A stretch of DNA of 64,000 nucleotides, taken from contig CAJTRA010000013.1 of the NCBI GenBank assembly GCA_910578345.1, positions 29,846 through 93,845 on the forward strand. The letters run 5' to 3'. Below, piece after piece: positions 42,756-51,944 of the stretch. The stretch's first letter is position 1. The number at the start of each line of letters is the position of its first letter. A program made the translations under genes and the position numbers. The stretch is from an uncultured Lachnospiraceae bacterium (GTDB taxonomy: Bacteria > Bacillota > Clostridia > Lachnospirales > Lachnospiraceae). The notes beneath the pieces are model-generated. The model made no database searches. It was not told the DNA's origin and worked only from the letters and a program-made list of their open reading frames with translations.

Positions 42756-43448
42756 ATGGGTTTTATACAAAATGTGAAGGAAGAGATCAGGATTATCCGC
42801 GAGCGGGATCCGGCGATCCACTCCAATCTGGAAGTGTTCTTATATCCCAGCTTCAAGGTGATGCTTTATTACCGGCTGGCGCACAAGATGTATTTGCGCA
42901 GACATTATTTTCTGGCCAGGTGGATTTCTCAGAAGGGAGCCAGGAAGACGGGGATTGAGATTCATCCCGGCGCGAAGATCGGCAAAGGATTCTTCATCGA
43001 TCATGGCAACGGCGTCATCATCGGTGAGACGACGGTGATCGGCGATAATGTGACGCTGTATCAGGGAGTGACGTTGGGCGGTACTGGCAAGGAACAGGGC
43101 AAGCGCCATCCGACAGTGGGTAACAATGTGATGATCAGTACCGGCGCGAAGGTGCTGGGCTCCTTTAAGATCGGGGATAACAGTAAGATCGGGGCGGGCA
43201 GTGTGGTGTTGAAGGAAGTGCCGCCCAATTCCACAGTGGTAGGAGTGCCTGGCCAGGTAGTAAAGCGCAGCAAGCAGTCTTTTCCACAGGAGGAGTTAGA
43301 CCAGGTGAATCTGCCGGATCCGGTGCGGGAGGACATCGTGAACCTGCAGCGGGCCAATACGGAATTAACGAACCGGTTGCTTGACTTGGAGCGGGAGCTG
43401 AAAGAACTGCAGAAGAGAGACAGCGCAGCGCTTGTAAGAGAAAAATAG
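42756..43448 (+). CDS. cysE: Serine O-acetyltransferase
   Basis: 230 residues. First step of cysteine synthesis: serine plus acetyl-CoA to O-acetylserine. Left-handed beta-helix hexapeptide repeats carry the EpsC/CysE signature: 'GIEIHPGAKIGKGFFIDHG', 'GVIIGETTVIGDNVTLYQGV', 'LGGTGKEQGKRHPTVGNNV'. The last about 40 residues are a charged coiled coil (NLQRANTELTNRLLDLEREL) beyond the usual catalytic C-terminus. Controlled by the Cys T-box. ATG 42756 after AAAGGAA. Confidence 0.95.
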   Translation: MGFIQNVKEEIRIIRERDPAIHSNLEVFLYPSFKVMLYYRLAHKMYLRRHYFLARWISQKGARKTGIEIHPGAKIGKGFFIDHGNGVIIGETTVIGDNVTLYQGVTLGGTGKEQGKRHPTVGNNVMISTGAKVLGSFKIGDNSKIGAGSVVLKEVPPNSTVVGVPGQVVKRSKQSFPQEELDQVNLPDPVREDIVNLQRANTELTNRLLDLERELKELQKRDSAALVREK

Positions 43449-43480
43449 AAGTTGCAGAACAGACAGGAGGCAGGAAGCAT

Positions 43481-44890
43481 ATGAAGATTTTTAACACATT
43501 ATCCAGACAGAAGGAAGAGTTTATCCCTTTAGAAGAGGGAAAGGTCAGCATGTATGTGTGCGGACCTACAGTATATAACTTGATCCATATCGGAAATGCA
43601 AGGCCGATGATTGTTTTCGACACGGTGCGCCGTTACATGGAGCATAAGGGTTATGCGGTCAACTATGTCTCGAATTTTACCGATGTGGATGATAAGATTA
43701 TTAAGAAAGCAAATGAGGAGGGGGTGGATCCTTCCGTGATCTCCGAGCGCTATATAGAGGAGTGCAGGAAGGATATGCAGTCACTCAATGTAAAGCCGGC
43801 TACAACCCACCCGAAAGCGACGCAGGAGATCGGCGGCATGATCGATATGATCCAGACGCTGATCGACAAGGGGCATGCTTATGCGGCGCAGGACGGCACG
43901 GTGTATTTCAAGACGAGAAGCTTCAAAGAGTACGGAAAGCTTTCCCATAAGAATCTGGATGATCTTCGCAGCGGAAACCGTTCTCTGCTTGTGTCCGGCG
44001 AGGAGCAGAAGCAGGATCCGTTAGATTTTGTTCTCTGGAAGCCAAAGAAGGAGGGCGAGCCGTTCTGGGAGTCTCCCTGGTGTGAGGGGCGTCCCGGTTG
44101 GCATATTGAGTGCTCGGTGATGAGTAAGCGGTACTTGGGAGACGAGATTGATATTCATGCGGGCGGCGAGGATCTGATCTTCCCGCATCATGAAAATGAG
44201 ATTGCCCAGTCTGAAGCGGCGAATGACAAGCAATTTGCAAAATACTGGATGCACAACGGTTTCTTAAATATTGATAATAAGAAGATGTCCAAGTCTGAGG
44301 GGAATTTCTTCACAGTCAGAGATATCAGTGAGAAGTATGATCTGCAGGTACTGCGGTTCTTCATGCTCTCTGCGCATTACAGAAGCCCATTAAACTTCAG
44401 CGCGGAGCTGATGGAGGCGGCAAAAAACGGCCTGGACCGGATTGTGACCAGTGTGACGAATCTAAACTTCCTGTTAAAGGGCGTCGAAGAGAAGGAGACG
44501 ACGCAAGAGGAGCAGAAACTGATCGAGGAAGCCAGAGAATACGTTGTCAAATTTGATGAGGCGATGGATGACGACTTCAACACGGCGGATGCGGTTTCGG
44601 TTATTTTCGAGCTGGTCAAATTCGCGAACACACATGTATCTGAGGAGGCGTCGAAAGGTTTTGTGCAGGCGATGAAGGATGAGATTGTCCTGCTGTCTGA
44701 TATCTGCGGCCTGATCGTAGATAAGAAGGAAGAAATACTGGATACGCAGATCGAGGAGCTGATCAGGGAGAGACAGGAAGCGAGGAAATCCAGGAACTTT
44801 GCGAGGGCAGATGAGATCAGAGATACCTTGGCGGCGCAAGGGATTCTTCTGGAGGATACGCGAGAAGGAGTTAAATGGAAGAGAGTATAA
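43481..44890 (+). CDS. cysS: Cysteinyl-tRNA synthetase
   Basis: 469 residues, full class I enzyme. HIGH-type motif 'LIHIGNARPMIVFDTVRRY', zinc-binding Cys28 of 'CGPTVYNLIHIG', 'GWHIECSVMS' and 'HAGGEDLIFPHHENEIAQSE', and KMSKS in 'NKKMSKSEGNFFT'. It charges tRNA-Cys; shared T-box control with cysE links charging with cysteine supply. ATG 43481 after AGGAGG. The end overlaps mrnC by 16 nt. Confidence 0.97.
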   Translation: MKIFNTLSRQKEEFIPLEEGKVSMYVCGPTVYNLIHIGNARPMIVFDTVRRYMEHKGYAVNYVSNFTDVDDKIIKKANEEGVDPSVISERYIEECRKDMQSLNVKPATTHPKATQEIGGMIDMIQTLIDKGHAYAAQDGTVYFKTRSFKEYGKLSHKNLDDLRSGNRSLLVSGEEQKQDPLDFVLWKPKKEGEPFWESPWCEGRPGWHIECSVMSKRYLGDEIDIHAGGEDLIFPHHENEIAQSEAANDKQFAKYWMHNGFLNIDNKKMSKSEGNFFTVRDISEKYDLQVLRFFMLSAHYRSPLNFSAELMEAAKNGLDRIVTSVTNLNFLLKGVEEKETTQEEQKLIEEAREYVVKFDEAMDDDFNTADAVSVIFELVKFANTHVSEEASKGFVQAMKDEIVLLSDICGLIVDKKEEILDTQIEELIRERQEARKSRNFARADEIRDTLAAQGILLEDTREGVKWKRV

Positions 44891-45309
44891 CGATTCTGGA
44901 AGCAATCAAACGCAATTTTGACTGTAAAGAAGTAGATATCAGAACGTATTCGCCGCTGACGCTTGCGTATATCGGGGATGCGATCTATGATCTGGTGATA
45001 CGGACGATGGTAGTGGAGCAGGGAAACAGCCCGGCTAACAAGCTGCATAAGAAAACAGTTTCCTATGTCAATGCCAGAGTGCAGGCGAAGATGATCGATG
45101 CTCTGGAGGAGGAACTGACAAAGGAGGAGGCGGCAATTTACCACAGAGGACGCAATGCCAAGTCTTACACGGCGGCGAAGAATGCCTCGGTTGTCGAGTA
45201 CCGGAAAGCGACCGGGTTAGAGGCGCTCTGTGGGTATCTGTATCTGCAGGGCAGGCAGGAACGGATGCTTCACCTGATCCATGAAGCGATCGCGAAAATA
45301 GGACTTTGA
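44875..45309 (+). CDS. mrnC: Mini-ribonuclease III
   Basis: 144 residues, the RNase III catalytic domain without the dsRNA-binding domain. 'LTLAYIGDAIYDLVIRTMVV' carries the catalytic acidic residues, followed by 'NKLHKKTVSYVNARVQAKM' and 'GRNAKSYTAAKNASVVEYRKA'. In Bacillus it matures 23S rRNA. The 16-nt overlap with cysS is the standard Firmicute arrangement cysE-cysS-mrnC-rlmB. Confidence 0.93.
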   Translation: MEESITILEAIKRNFDCKEVDIRTYSPLTLAYIGDAIYDLVIRTMVVEQGNSPANKLHKKTVSYVNARVQAKMIDALEEELTKEEAAIYHRGRNAKSYTAAKNASVVEYRKATGLEALCGYLYLQGRQERMLHLIHEAIAKIGL

Positions 45310-45424
45310 GGAAACAGGCGATCCGGGATCCCGCAAAGCAAAAGCAGGGGAAGTGGAAAGAAGAAGGCTGCTTTGAGATGGAATGATGGTGGCCTAAGAT
45401 TGCGCAGACAGTATGGAGGAAAGC

Positions 45425-46210
45425 GTGAAGAGAGAACGTAATGAGAGAGAGGATGCCCATCCGGCAGAAAACATGAAAGAGAACTTTATGATCGAGGGGC
45501 GCAATGCCGTGATCGAGGCATTTCGTTCCGGCAGGACAATAGACAAGCTGTATGTACTGGACGGCTGTAAGGACGGGCCGATCCTGACCATCAAGCGGGA
45601 GGCGGCCAAGCATGGGAGCATGATCAAATACGTTGCCAGAGAACGGTTAGACCAGCTTTCCGGGACAGGGAAGCATCAGGGAGTGATCGCCTGTGCGGCG
45701 GCTTATGCTTATGCACAAGTGGACGACATACTGCGCGCGGCGAGAGAGAAGAACGAGGCGCCCTTTCTCTTTCTGCTGGACAGTATTGAAGACCCCCATA
45801 ATCTGGGGGCGATCATCCGCACGGCGAATCTGGCAGGCGCACACGGGGTGATCATTCCGAAGAACAGGGCAGTAGGATTGACCGCGACGGTGGCAAAGGC
45901 CTCGGCAGGCGCACTGAATTATACGCCGGTGGCCAAGGTGACGAACTTAGGGCAGACCATCACAGAATTGAAGAAAGAAGGCATTTGGTTCGTATGCGCG
46001 GATATGGATGGCACGCGGATGTACGATCTGGATCTGAAAGGACCGATTGGACTGGTGATTGGCAATGAGGGGAGCGGCGTCGGCAGATTGGTCAAGGAAA
46101 AATGTGATTATACAGCGGCCATTCCGATGCGGGGAGATATCGATTCCCTGAATGCCTCTGTGGCGGCCGGCGTGCTGGCGTATGAGATTGTCAGGCAGCG
46201 TCTGGGATGA
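45425..46210 (+). CDS. rlmB: 23S rRNA 2'-O-methyltransferase RlmB / TrmH family
   Basis: 261 residues, SPOUT-type RNA methyltransferase. N-terminal substrate domain 'FMIEGRNAVIEAFRSG'; SpoU motifs 'LLDSIEDPHNLGAIIRTANL' (motif 1), 'GLVIGNEGSGVGRLVKE' (motif 2) and 'IPMRGDIDSLNASVAAGVL' (motif 3). Likely methylates G2251 of 23S rRNA. GTG 45425 has GGAGGA 4 nt upstream; ATG 45413 overlaps that site and is the alternative. A 102-nt gap separates it from mrnC. Confidence 0.93.
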   Translation: MKRERNEREDAHPAENMKENFMIEGRNAVIEAFRSGRTIDKLYVLDGCKDGPILTIKREAAKHGSMIKYVARERLDQLSGTGKHQGVIACAAAYAYAQVDDILRAAREKNEAPFLFLLDSIEDPHNLGAIIRTANLAGAHGVIIPKNRAVGLTATVAKASAGALNYTPVAKVTNLGQTITELKKEGIWFVCADMDGTRMYDLDLKGPIGLVIGNEGSGVGRLVKEKCDYTAAIPMRGDIDSLNASVAAGVLAYEIVRQRLG

Positions 46211-46246
46211 AGATGCCGGATCAGTGGGTAGAAGTGATAAGAAGCA

Positions 46247-47749
46247 ATGAAAAGGTTAAATGAGATTTTATTGGTATTGATCTTTATGCTGACGGCAGTT
46301 CTGGCGGCGGCGGTCGGGCTGAAAGCCTACGATCTCTACGATACGGACAGAAAACTGGCAAGGCAGCAGGAAGAAATGGAAATAGCGCAGATTCTTGCCC
46401 GCAATGAGGAGGCACAGGTACGTGTATCCCAGATGCAGTCTGAGATTATGGAGCTTACACAGGACAGGGAAGAATTAGAGCGGTTTATTAACAGAATACA
46501 GAGTGGTGAGATGCAGGCCCAGGTATCGGATAACAGTACGGTATCGGGGAATGGATCAGTGTCCTTCAATGGATGGATCTCTGGTAACAGCGTTGGAGTT
46601 TTGGATGGCACGGTGTCTGGGAATGGTACGGTATCGGGGAATGGATCGGTGTCTTATCATGGGACAATTTCCGGTAATGGCACGGCGCCTGGAAACGGTA
46701 CAGTATCATCGAATGACCAGGAGTTTTGGAATGGTTCAGTCTCCTCAAATGGGATGGTATCAGGGAATGCCTCAGTTTCGTCAAATGGCACCGTGTCAGG
46801 CAATGTGGATGTCTTTGGCAATGGGATGCCTGGTTTTTGGGGGACAGTTTCCCATAACGGCGAGATCAATTATTACGATGGGACGATGACGGGCAGCAGC
46901 ATTTTCGATGAATGGCGTCATATCTATGAGCAGGAGGAAATGTCGCTGGCGGACCGCCGGATTTTGCGTACTTCTCTGGAAGAAACGCTGGAAGTTAACC
47001 AGGCAGACAGGGAGCGGATCGCTGAGAACAGGAAGGACTTTTCCGATGTAAAGATTGCCTGCCTGGGAGACAGCATTACGGCGGCGGCTAATTTGGAGGG
47101 AGAAGAGGGATATCAACAGTATTCCTACCCATCCAGACTGAAAGAACTGCTGGGCGCGCAGGAAGTATATAATCTGGGGATTGGCGGTTCTTCTATTGGA
47201 AGATATTGGTCGGATGCCTATGTGGACCGTTACCAGGAGATACCGGAAGATACAGATATTATTCTTGTGATGGGTGGTACGAATGACGGTTTCTGCGTTT
47301 CGGAGAAGGAATTTGGCAATCTGGACGAGAGAGCGCGGCGTACTTTCTGTGGTGATCTGGATGAGTTGATGCGTGGGCTGCGGGAATCTTATCCCGATGC
47401 GGAGATTTTCTTTGCCACGCCGCTGCCTAATGTGCTACAGGACTATCTGATGAGCGAGCGGGATTATCTGCTTCCCCAGCAGAAATTCGCGGACGTGATT
47501 CTAACGCTGGCCGGAGAATATGATTATAGCGTGATTGATCTGTATAATTCGAATATCCTGGATTCTCATGATGCGAATGTTGTGGCCGATTATATTCCGG
47601 ACGGCGTACATGGCAATCATGATGGATACCAGATTATGGCAGAGCATTTTGCATCAGAACTGATCCAGCATTATGAGGAAAAGGAAGAAGAAACAGAAGC
47701 TTCTGCGTCAGTGTCAGAAAATAATGCGGACGGAAAGGAAACAAGTTGA
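46247..47749 (+). CDS. SGNH/GDSL hydrolase with hexapeptide tandem repeats
   Basis: 500 residues. One N-terminal membrane helix (residues 7-28), a coiled coil (about 35-85), about 19 tandem hexapeptides of consensus (T/S)VSGNG (residues 92-205), then an SGNH hydrolase domain: 'IACLGDSIT' (Ser276), 'VMGGTNDG' (Asn346) and 'DGVHGNHDGY' (Asp452, His455). So the enzyme is membrane-anchored with the catalytic domain held outside on a repeat stalk and may deacetylate or deacylate envelope or dietary glycans. It sits between rlmB and sigH, where other Firmicutes have yacP/rae1. The C-terminus is acidic (EEKEEETEAS). Ribosome site weak. Confidence 0.85.
   Translation: MKRLNEILLVLIFMLTAVLAAAVGLKAYDLYDTDRKLARQQEEMEIAQILARNEEAQVRVSQMQSEIMELTQDREELERFINRIQSGEMQAQVSDNSTVSGNGSVSFNGWISGNSVGVLDGTVSGNGTVSGNGSVSYHGTISGNGTAPGNGTVSSNDQEFWNGSVSSNGMVSGNASVSSNGTVSGNVDVFGNGMPGFWGTVSHNGEINYYDGTMTGSSIFDEWRHIYEQEEMSLADRRILRTSLEETLEVNQADRERIAENRKDFSDVKIACLGDSITAAANLEGEEGYQQYSYPSRLKELLGAQEVYNLGIGGSSIGRYWSDAYVDRYQEIPEDTDIILVMGGTNDGFCVSEKEFGNLDERARRTFCGDLDELMRGLRESYPDAEIFFATPLPNVLQDYLMSERDYLLPQQKFADVILTLAGEYDYSVIDLYNSNILDSHDANVVADYIPDGVHGNHDGYQIMAEHFASELIQHYEEKEEETEASASVSENNADGKETS
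46520..46861 (+). repeat. 18-bp tandem repeats coding (T/S)VSGNG hexapeptides
   Basis: About 19 units in phase with the SGNH gene. Several are near-identical at DNA level (for example ACGGTATCGGGGAATGGA-type units around 46540 and 46630), while others have drifted, so the array is subject to unit gain and loss. Confidence 0.85.
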
Positions 47750-47753
47750 TCTT

Positions 47754-48383
47754 ATGTCCATGGACGAAGAATATGGCAATTATAATGATGAAGAACTCAT
47801 TCTGCGGCTTCGGGACGGTGAGGAGAGCATTACAGAGTATCTGATGAATAAGTATAAGAACCTGGTGCGCAGTAAGGCGAAATCCATGTATATTCTTGGC
47901 GCAGACAGTGATGATTTGATCCAGGAGGGGATGATCGGACTTTTTAAGGCGCTGCGGGATTATGATATCGGCAGAGACGCCAGTTTTTTCACGTTCGCCG
48001 ATCTGTGTGTGTCCAGACAGATGTATACGGCAGTACAGGCGTCCAAGCGGCAGAAACATATTCCACTCAATACCTATGTGTCCCTTTACGGCAGCGCTGG
48101 CAGGAATCACGATGGAGAGGAAGAAGAGCTGGTCAATATGATCTTCGATGCGGCAGGACAGAGCCCGGAAGACATGGTGATCGACAAGGAGAATGTAGAA
48201 CAGCTGGAGCAGATGATCGAGAGAGAGCTGAGCAGTTTTGAGAAACAGGTGCTGGATCTGTATCTGACAGGCATGCGGTATCAGCAGATCGCTAAAGTGC
48301 TGGGGAGAGATGATAAGTCTACGGACAATGCCCTGCAGCGGATTAAGACGAAGCTGAAGAAAGCGTTTGCGGCGGCTACTTAA
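47754..48383 (+). CDS. sigH: RNA polymerase sigma factor SigH (Spo0H type)
   Basis: 209 residues. Sigma-70 region 2 'YKNLVRSKAKSMYILGADSD' with 'DLIQEGMIGLFKALRDYD', then region 4 'SFEKQVLDLYLTGMRYQQIA' and 'DDKSTDNALQRIKTKLKKAF', the exact pattern of the sporulation and stationary-phase sigma factor H. It would direct early sporulation or post-exponential genes. Start ATG 47754 lies 5 nt after the SGNH stop; AAAGGAA is 14 nt away, so ATG 47760 is also possible. The position after rlmB is conserved in Firmicutes. Confidence 0.92.
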   Translation: MSMDEEYGNYNDEELILRLRDGEESITEYLMNKYKNLVRSKAKSMYILGADSDDLIQEGMIGLFKALRDYDIGRDASFFTFADLCVSRQMYTAVQASKRQKHIPLNTYVSLYGSAGRNHDGEEEELVNMIFDAAGQSPEDMVIDKENVEQLEQMIERELSSFEKQVLDLYLTGMRYQQIAKVLGRDDKSTDNALQRIKTKLKKAFAAAT

Positions 48384-48582
48384 GTCAGGAAATGTTAACA
48401 GAGGAATGATGCCGTGTATCATGGCTTTAGGTCAGATCTCCAGGTCGATTGCACTGGATGCGCCGGTAGGTACGGGATAGGGTGGAAGATAGAACATGGC
48501 ACAAGGATATTGCATAGGGCAGGCGCCAATTTCCGTCGCATTTCCGCATAGTTCTGGATTGCGTAAAAAATATGCAAGCTGC

Positions 48583-48612
48583 TTGACAAGGGCAAAATGC
48601 ATATGCTATACT
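48583..48612 (+). promoter_or_regulatory. Promoter of tRNA-Thr
   Basis: TTGACA (48583-48588), 18-nt spacer, TATACT (48607-48612), 39 nt before the tRNA. The stretch 48384-48582 after sigH shows no gene. Confidence 0.8.
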
Positions 48613-48650
48613 ATAGAACGGTGGTCGGGGGAGAACCTCGTTGCCAAGAT

Positions 48651-48723
48651 GCTGCTGTAGCACAGTCGGTAGTGCGTCGCATTGGTAGTGCGGAGGTCAC
48701 GGGTCCGATTCCCGTCAGCAGCT
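48651..48723 (+). tRNA. tRNA-Thr (anticodon GGT)
   Basis: 73 nt with a complete cloverleaf: acceptor GCTGCTG/CAGCAGC, D stem GCAC/GTGC, anticodon stem TCGCA/TGCGG with loop TTGGTAG giving anticodon GGT, T arm ACGGG/CCCGT with loop TCCGATT, and discriminator T. CCA is not encoded. Isolated tRNA gene with its own promoter and terminator. Confidence 0.95.
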
Positions 48724-48729
48724 CTGATG

Positions 48730-48772
48730 AAATAACGGAAATCCTGATTCTGACAGGATTTCCGTTATTTTG
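48730..48772 (+). terminator. Intrinsic terminator of tRNA-Thr
   Basis: A 15-16 bp stem (AATAACGGAAATCCTG with CAGGATTTCCGTTATT, 48731-48746 / 48754-48769) ending in a T-run. Confidence 0.9.
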
Positions 48773-48792
48773 TGTGTCTATAATTCGGCAGA

Positions 48793-49087
48793 CTATTCCG
48801 GAAACAGCTCATCCGGAAGAGCCAGTGCCTTTAGATTCTTCGCCGCTTTCTCATGGCCCCGCTTTCTTGTACCAGTCAAAAGAGGAAATCTTACTTTGCG
48901 CCAATCCGTAGCCGAATTCGCTCATCACACCCATAAAAAACTGCGATTCCTTGTGGCCATGCCAGGCGGATCGCAGGGAATCGATCGCAGGCCTGTAGTC
49001 TTTCTCAAGGTATGCGGCAAGACCCTGTCGAAATGCCCGTTCCTTTTTCTCTTCGCTCCAGCCAAATAGCTCCATAGAAGTAAGCAT
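48793..49087 (-). pseudogene. Sel1-like repeat protein, frameshifted remnant
   Basis: The minus-strand frame from 49087 codes for 78 residues ending 'SSFDWYKKAGP' at a stop at 48851-48853. Removing one G from the GGGG run (48857-48860) restores a frame that continues 'GHEKAAKNLKALALPDELFPE' to a stop at 48793-48795. The joined sequence 'DWYKKAGHEKAAKNL' fits a Sel1 repeat, so this looks like a small Sel1-like protein broken by a single-base insertion. The start has no clear ribosome site. A sequencing error or a genuine short protein are the alternatives. Confidence 0.5.
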
Positions 49088-49131
49088 ATCACAGTTTTCT
49101 TATATCGTTGTGTCTTCTTAGCGTTTGTCTG

Positions 49132-51879
49132 TTACTGTGCTGGCGCCTGCGGCTGTTCTGGCGGCGGTGCGGCCTGTTGTTGTTCCTGTGCCGCCTGCTG
49201 CGCTGCCTGTTGTGCCGCTAAGGCCCGCTGCTCCATCTCGGCCCGCTGACCGTTTACGACAGCCTCCCAATCGGGATTAGCGAAGAACTCCGGACTGTGT
49301 GGACACATATTGGCCGGTGCAGCCGGTGCCTGGGTGACAGTGCCGTCCTCATTTACGGTCTCTGCGGGCTGCGGCTGTGGAGCCGGCTGGCCTGAGGCAG
49401 CGGCGGAACCGCTCTGTAGGGAAATGTCTTCCACGGGGGTCAGTTCCATAACGCCCTCGCTCTTGAACGGGCATCCTTCGTAGGCTGGCAGATTACAGTA
49501 CTGGCAGATCTGGCCTGCATAGTGTACGTCACAGGTTGCTGTGGGTACGGTTCCTTCTGCGAAATATTCGGTGCGGACAGTTCCGTTGCACAGTCCTTCG
49601 ATCGGCAGTTTACCGGAGCGTGCACATACTGTGGCGGTTACGATACCGGATGGAACCGGGAAAGATTCGTTCGCCAGGCCTTCATGGATCTGTGCCATGA
49701 CAGTGCGCCATAATTTCTTTGCCAGGTTTTTCTCATCGCCGGATAATTTCACGTTATTGTCAAATCCAGCCCATGTGGTAGCCGTATAATAAGGAGTAAA
49801 GCCGGAGAACCAGACGTCGTTATAATCGGATGTGGTGCCAGTCTTACCTGCGATTGCCATGCCGCCGAAGTTAACGGATCCGCCCGTACCGCTGGTGACG
49901 ACATCTACCATGGCGTCCGTCAGCAGGAAAGCAGTCGTTTCCTTGATTACTTGTCTGGACTGCGGAGTCGTGTTATCCAGAATGATATTACCGTCATGGT
50001 CCACGACTCTGGTATATAATTTCGGTTTGATATAAGTACCGCCGTTGGCGATACACGCGTAAGCGGCATTTAATTCTTCATTGGTGACGCCGTTGGTGAT
50101 GCCGCCCAGGGCAAGCGCCTGCTGGATATCGGAGTAGACTTTACCGTTGATTTCCTTGCTCTCTTCCAGTGTGGTAAAGCCGAAGTTCGTCAAGTAGTCG
50201 AATCCGAGTCTGGGGGTGATCTGCGTCAAAGTCTTGACGGCGACAATATTCATGGACTGTGCGATTCCCACGCGCAGAGAAGACAGTCCGCGGTAAGCTT
50301 CGCCGTACCAGTTGGCTACCGGACGGCCGTCTGCATAGTTAAAAGGCGCATCATTCATGACAGTGGCTAATGTCAGACCGGCACTGTCGAGAGCCGGCGC
50401 GTAGGTGGATACGACTTTAAAGGTGGAACCAGGCTGCCTTGCCGTATCGGTCGCACGGTTCAGGGTACGGCTGCCGAGCTTCGCGCCGCGGCCGCCTTCC
50501 ATGGCTACCACATAGCCGGTGCTCTGATCTTCCACGACTAAGGAGACCTGTGGCTGCGGGGTCAGGCTTGCATTCTCAGCAAACACCTGGTCTCCGGGAG
50601 ACAGGATCGCCTCCTTGTATAATTCAATATCCTGGTAGGCTTCTTCCTGGGAAGCGTAGATCAGGTTGTAATTGGCAGAGCGGTTTTCCTTCCAGTAGGC
50701 GCGGAACATTTCCGTACTGTGGTTCTCTCGTTCTCCGTTGCTCTTATCCACGGTCAGCTCATAGTTCAGATACCATTTCGTATTGGCAGGAAAATTACTT
50801 TCGTCTGCGAAAGCATCGTCACAGATCTTCTGAATCTTCGGATCCTGTGTGGAGTAGATTTTCAGTCCGCCGCTGTAAAGCAGGGTATAAGCCTGTGTCT
50901 CATTGTAACCTGCGGCGATCAGGTCTTCCAAAACGTCGTCCGTCAGTGCATCTACGAAATATGTATTGACGGTAGACTCTTCGTTTTCGGAATCAGCGAT
51001 CTGGATGCGGGAATAGACATCGTCCGCCATGGCGCTGTCATACTCATCCTGTGAGATAAATCCCTGATCCAGCATCTCGTTTAACACTTTCTCACGGCGT
51101 TCAGCATTCTTGTCAGGATGTGTGATCGGGTTGTAGCGGGAAGGATTCTTCGTGATCCCCGCAATCACGGCACATTCTGACAGGTTCAGATCACTGACAG
51201 ATTTGTTGAAATAGCGCATGGAAGCGGCCTGGACACCGAGGGTGTTCTGGCCTAAGTTGATGGTGTTCATGTAGTTGATCAGAATGGCGTCCTTGTCCAT
51301 TACTTTTTCCAGTTCCAGGGCGAGGTACTGCTCCTGGATCTTACGCCGCAGTCTGTCGGCGAAGGAATCTTCACTGGTCCAGTCCGTGAAGACATTATTC
51401 TTCAGAAGCTGCTGCGTGATGGTACTGGCGCCTTCTGTAAAGCTTCCGCCTTTTAGGATATTCTGAAATCCGATCACGCCGGCACGGATGATTCCCTTAA
51501 TATCAATGCCGTTGTGGCTGTAGAAACGAGCATCCTCGACGGCGACAAAGGCATTCTGCAGATCCTGCGGAACCATATCGATGGTGACTGGAATACGGTT
51601 CGAATCGGTGGATACGAGTTTCGCGGTCTGGTTATTCTCGATATCATATACGAAAGTAGAGAAACCAGTGGGCGTCACATCGATATTGCTCATGTCGGGA
51701 GCGCTGGCAAGCACACCCTTAAAGACGCCGATTCCTGCGCTTATGCCGATGATACCTACAGAGATCAGGGCAATCAGACAGATCTGTATAAAGGTAAAAC
51801 CAATTTTCTTTCCCCATTTGGTAGAGGTAGAGTGGAGCGCCTGCTGTTTTTTGCGGACTCCCTTCTTTCCATAATTCAT
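49132..51879 (-). CDS. Class A penicillin-binding protein (PBP1A/2c type)
   Basis: 915 residues. A cytoplasmic basic N-terminus and one membrane helix (about 25-50), a GT51 glycosyltransferase domain ('AVEDARFYSHNGIDIKGI' near 115, 'EGASTITQQLLKN' near 150), a linker, and a transpeptidase domain with SxxK 'GSTFKVVS' (Ser about 482) and KTG 'AGKTGTTSDYND' (about 676). After the enzyme come a Cys-containing segment ('GQICQYCNLPAYEGCPF') and a Gln/Ala/Pro-rich tail. It polymerises and crosslinks peptidoglycan outside the membrane. Start ATG 51879 with AAGGAGG on the minus strand. Confidence 0.95.
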   Translation of the reverse strand: MNYGKKGVRKKQQALHSTSTKWGKKIGFTFIQICLIALISVGIIGISAGIGVFKGVLASAPDMSNIDVTPTGFSTFVYDIENNQTAKLVSTDSNRIPVTIDMVPQDLQNAFVAVEDARFYSHNGIDIKGIIRAGVIGFQNILKGGSFTEGASTITQQLLKNNVFTDWTSEDSFADRLRRKIQEQYLALELEKVMDKDAILINYMNTINLGQNTLGVQAASMRYFNKSVSDLNLSECAVIAGITKNPSRYNPITHPDKNAERREKVLNEMLDQGFISQDEYDSAMADDVYSRIQIADSENEESTVNTYFVDALTDDVLEDLIAAGYNETQAYTLLYSGGLKIYSTQDPKIQKICDDAFADESNFPANTKWYLNYELTVDKSNGERENHSTEMFRAYWKENRSANYNLIYASQEEAYQDIELYKEAILSPGDQVFAENASLTPQPQVSLVVEDQSTGYVVAMEGGRGAKLGSRTLNRATDTARQPGSTFKVVSTYAPALDSAGLTLATVMNDAPFNYADGRPVANWYGEAYRGLSSLRVGIAQSMNIVAVKTLTQITPRLGFDYLTNFGFTTLEESKEINGKVYSDIQQALALGGITNGVTNEELNAAYACIANGGTYIKPKLYTRVVDHDGNIILDNTTPQSRQVIKETTAFLLTDAMVDVVTSGTGGSVNFGGMAIAGKTGTTSDYNDVWFSGFTPYYTATTWAGFDNNVKLSGDEKNLAKKLWRTVMAQIHEGLANESFPVPSGIVTATVCARSGKLPIEGLCNGTVRTEYFAEGTVPTATCDVHYAGQICQYCNLPAYEGCPFKSEGVMELTPVEDISLQSGSAAASGQPAPQPQPAETVNEDGTVTQAPAAPANMCPHSPEFFANPDWEAVVNGQRAEMEQRALAAQQAAQQAAQEQQQAAPPPEQPQAPAQ

Positions 51880-51935
51880 GATACTCCTCCTTAGGTTACT
51901 ATGCCCCCTCATACGGACTAAGCATACCTTTGCTT

Positions 51936-51944
51936 ATTATAGCA
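51936..51944 (-). promoter_or_regulatory. Predicted extended -10 promoter of the PBP gene
   Basis: On the minus strand TGC-TATAAT (TATAAT at 51941-51936, TG just upstream), without a good -35 hexamer. Confidence 0.5.

Noticed and set aside
46796..47116. Antisense frames over the hexapeptide repeat region of the SGNH gene
   Set aside because: Open frames there are a side effect of the 18-bp periodicity, not separate genes.
48535..48545. The 11-mer GTCGCATTTCC shared with 56706-56716
   Set aside because: Flanks agree only weakly; too short to call a repeat from two sites in 64 kb.
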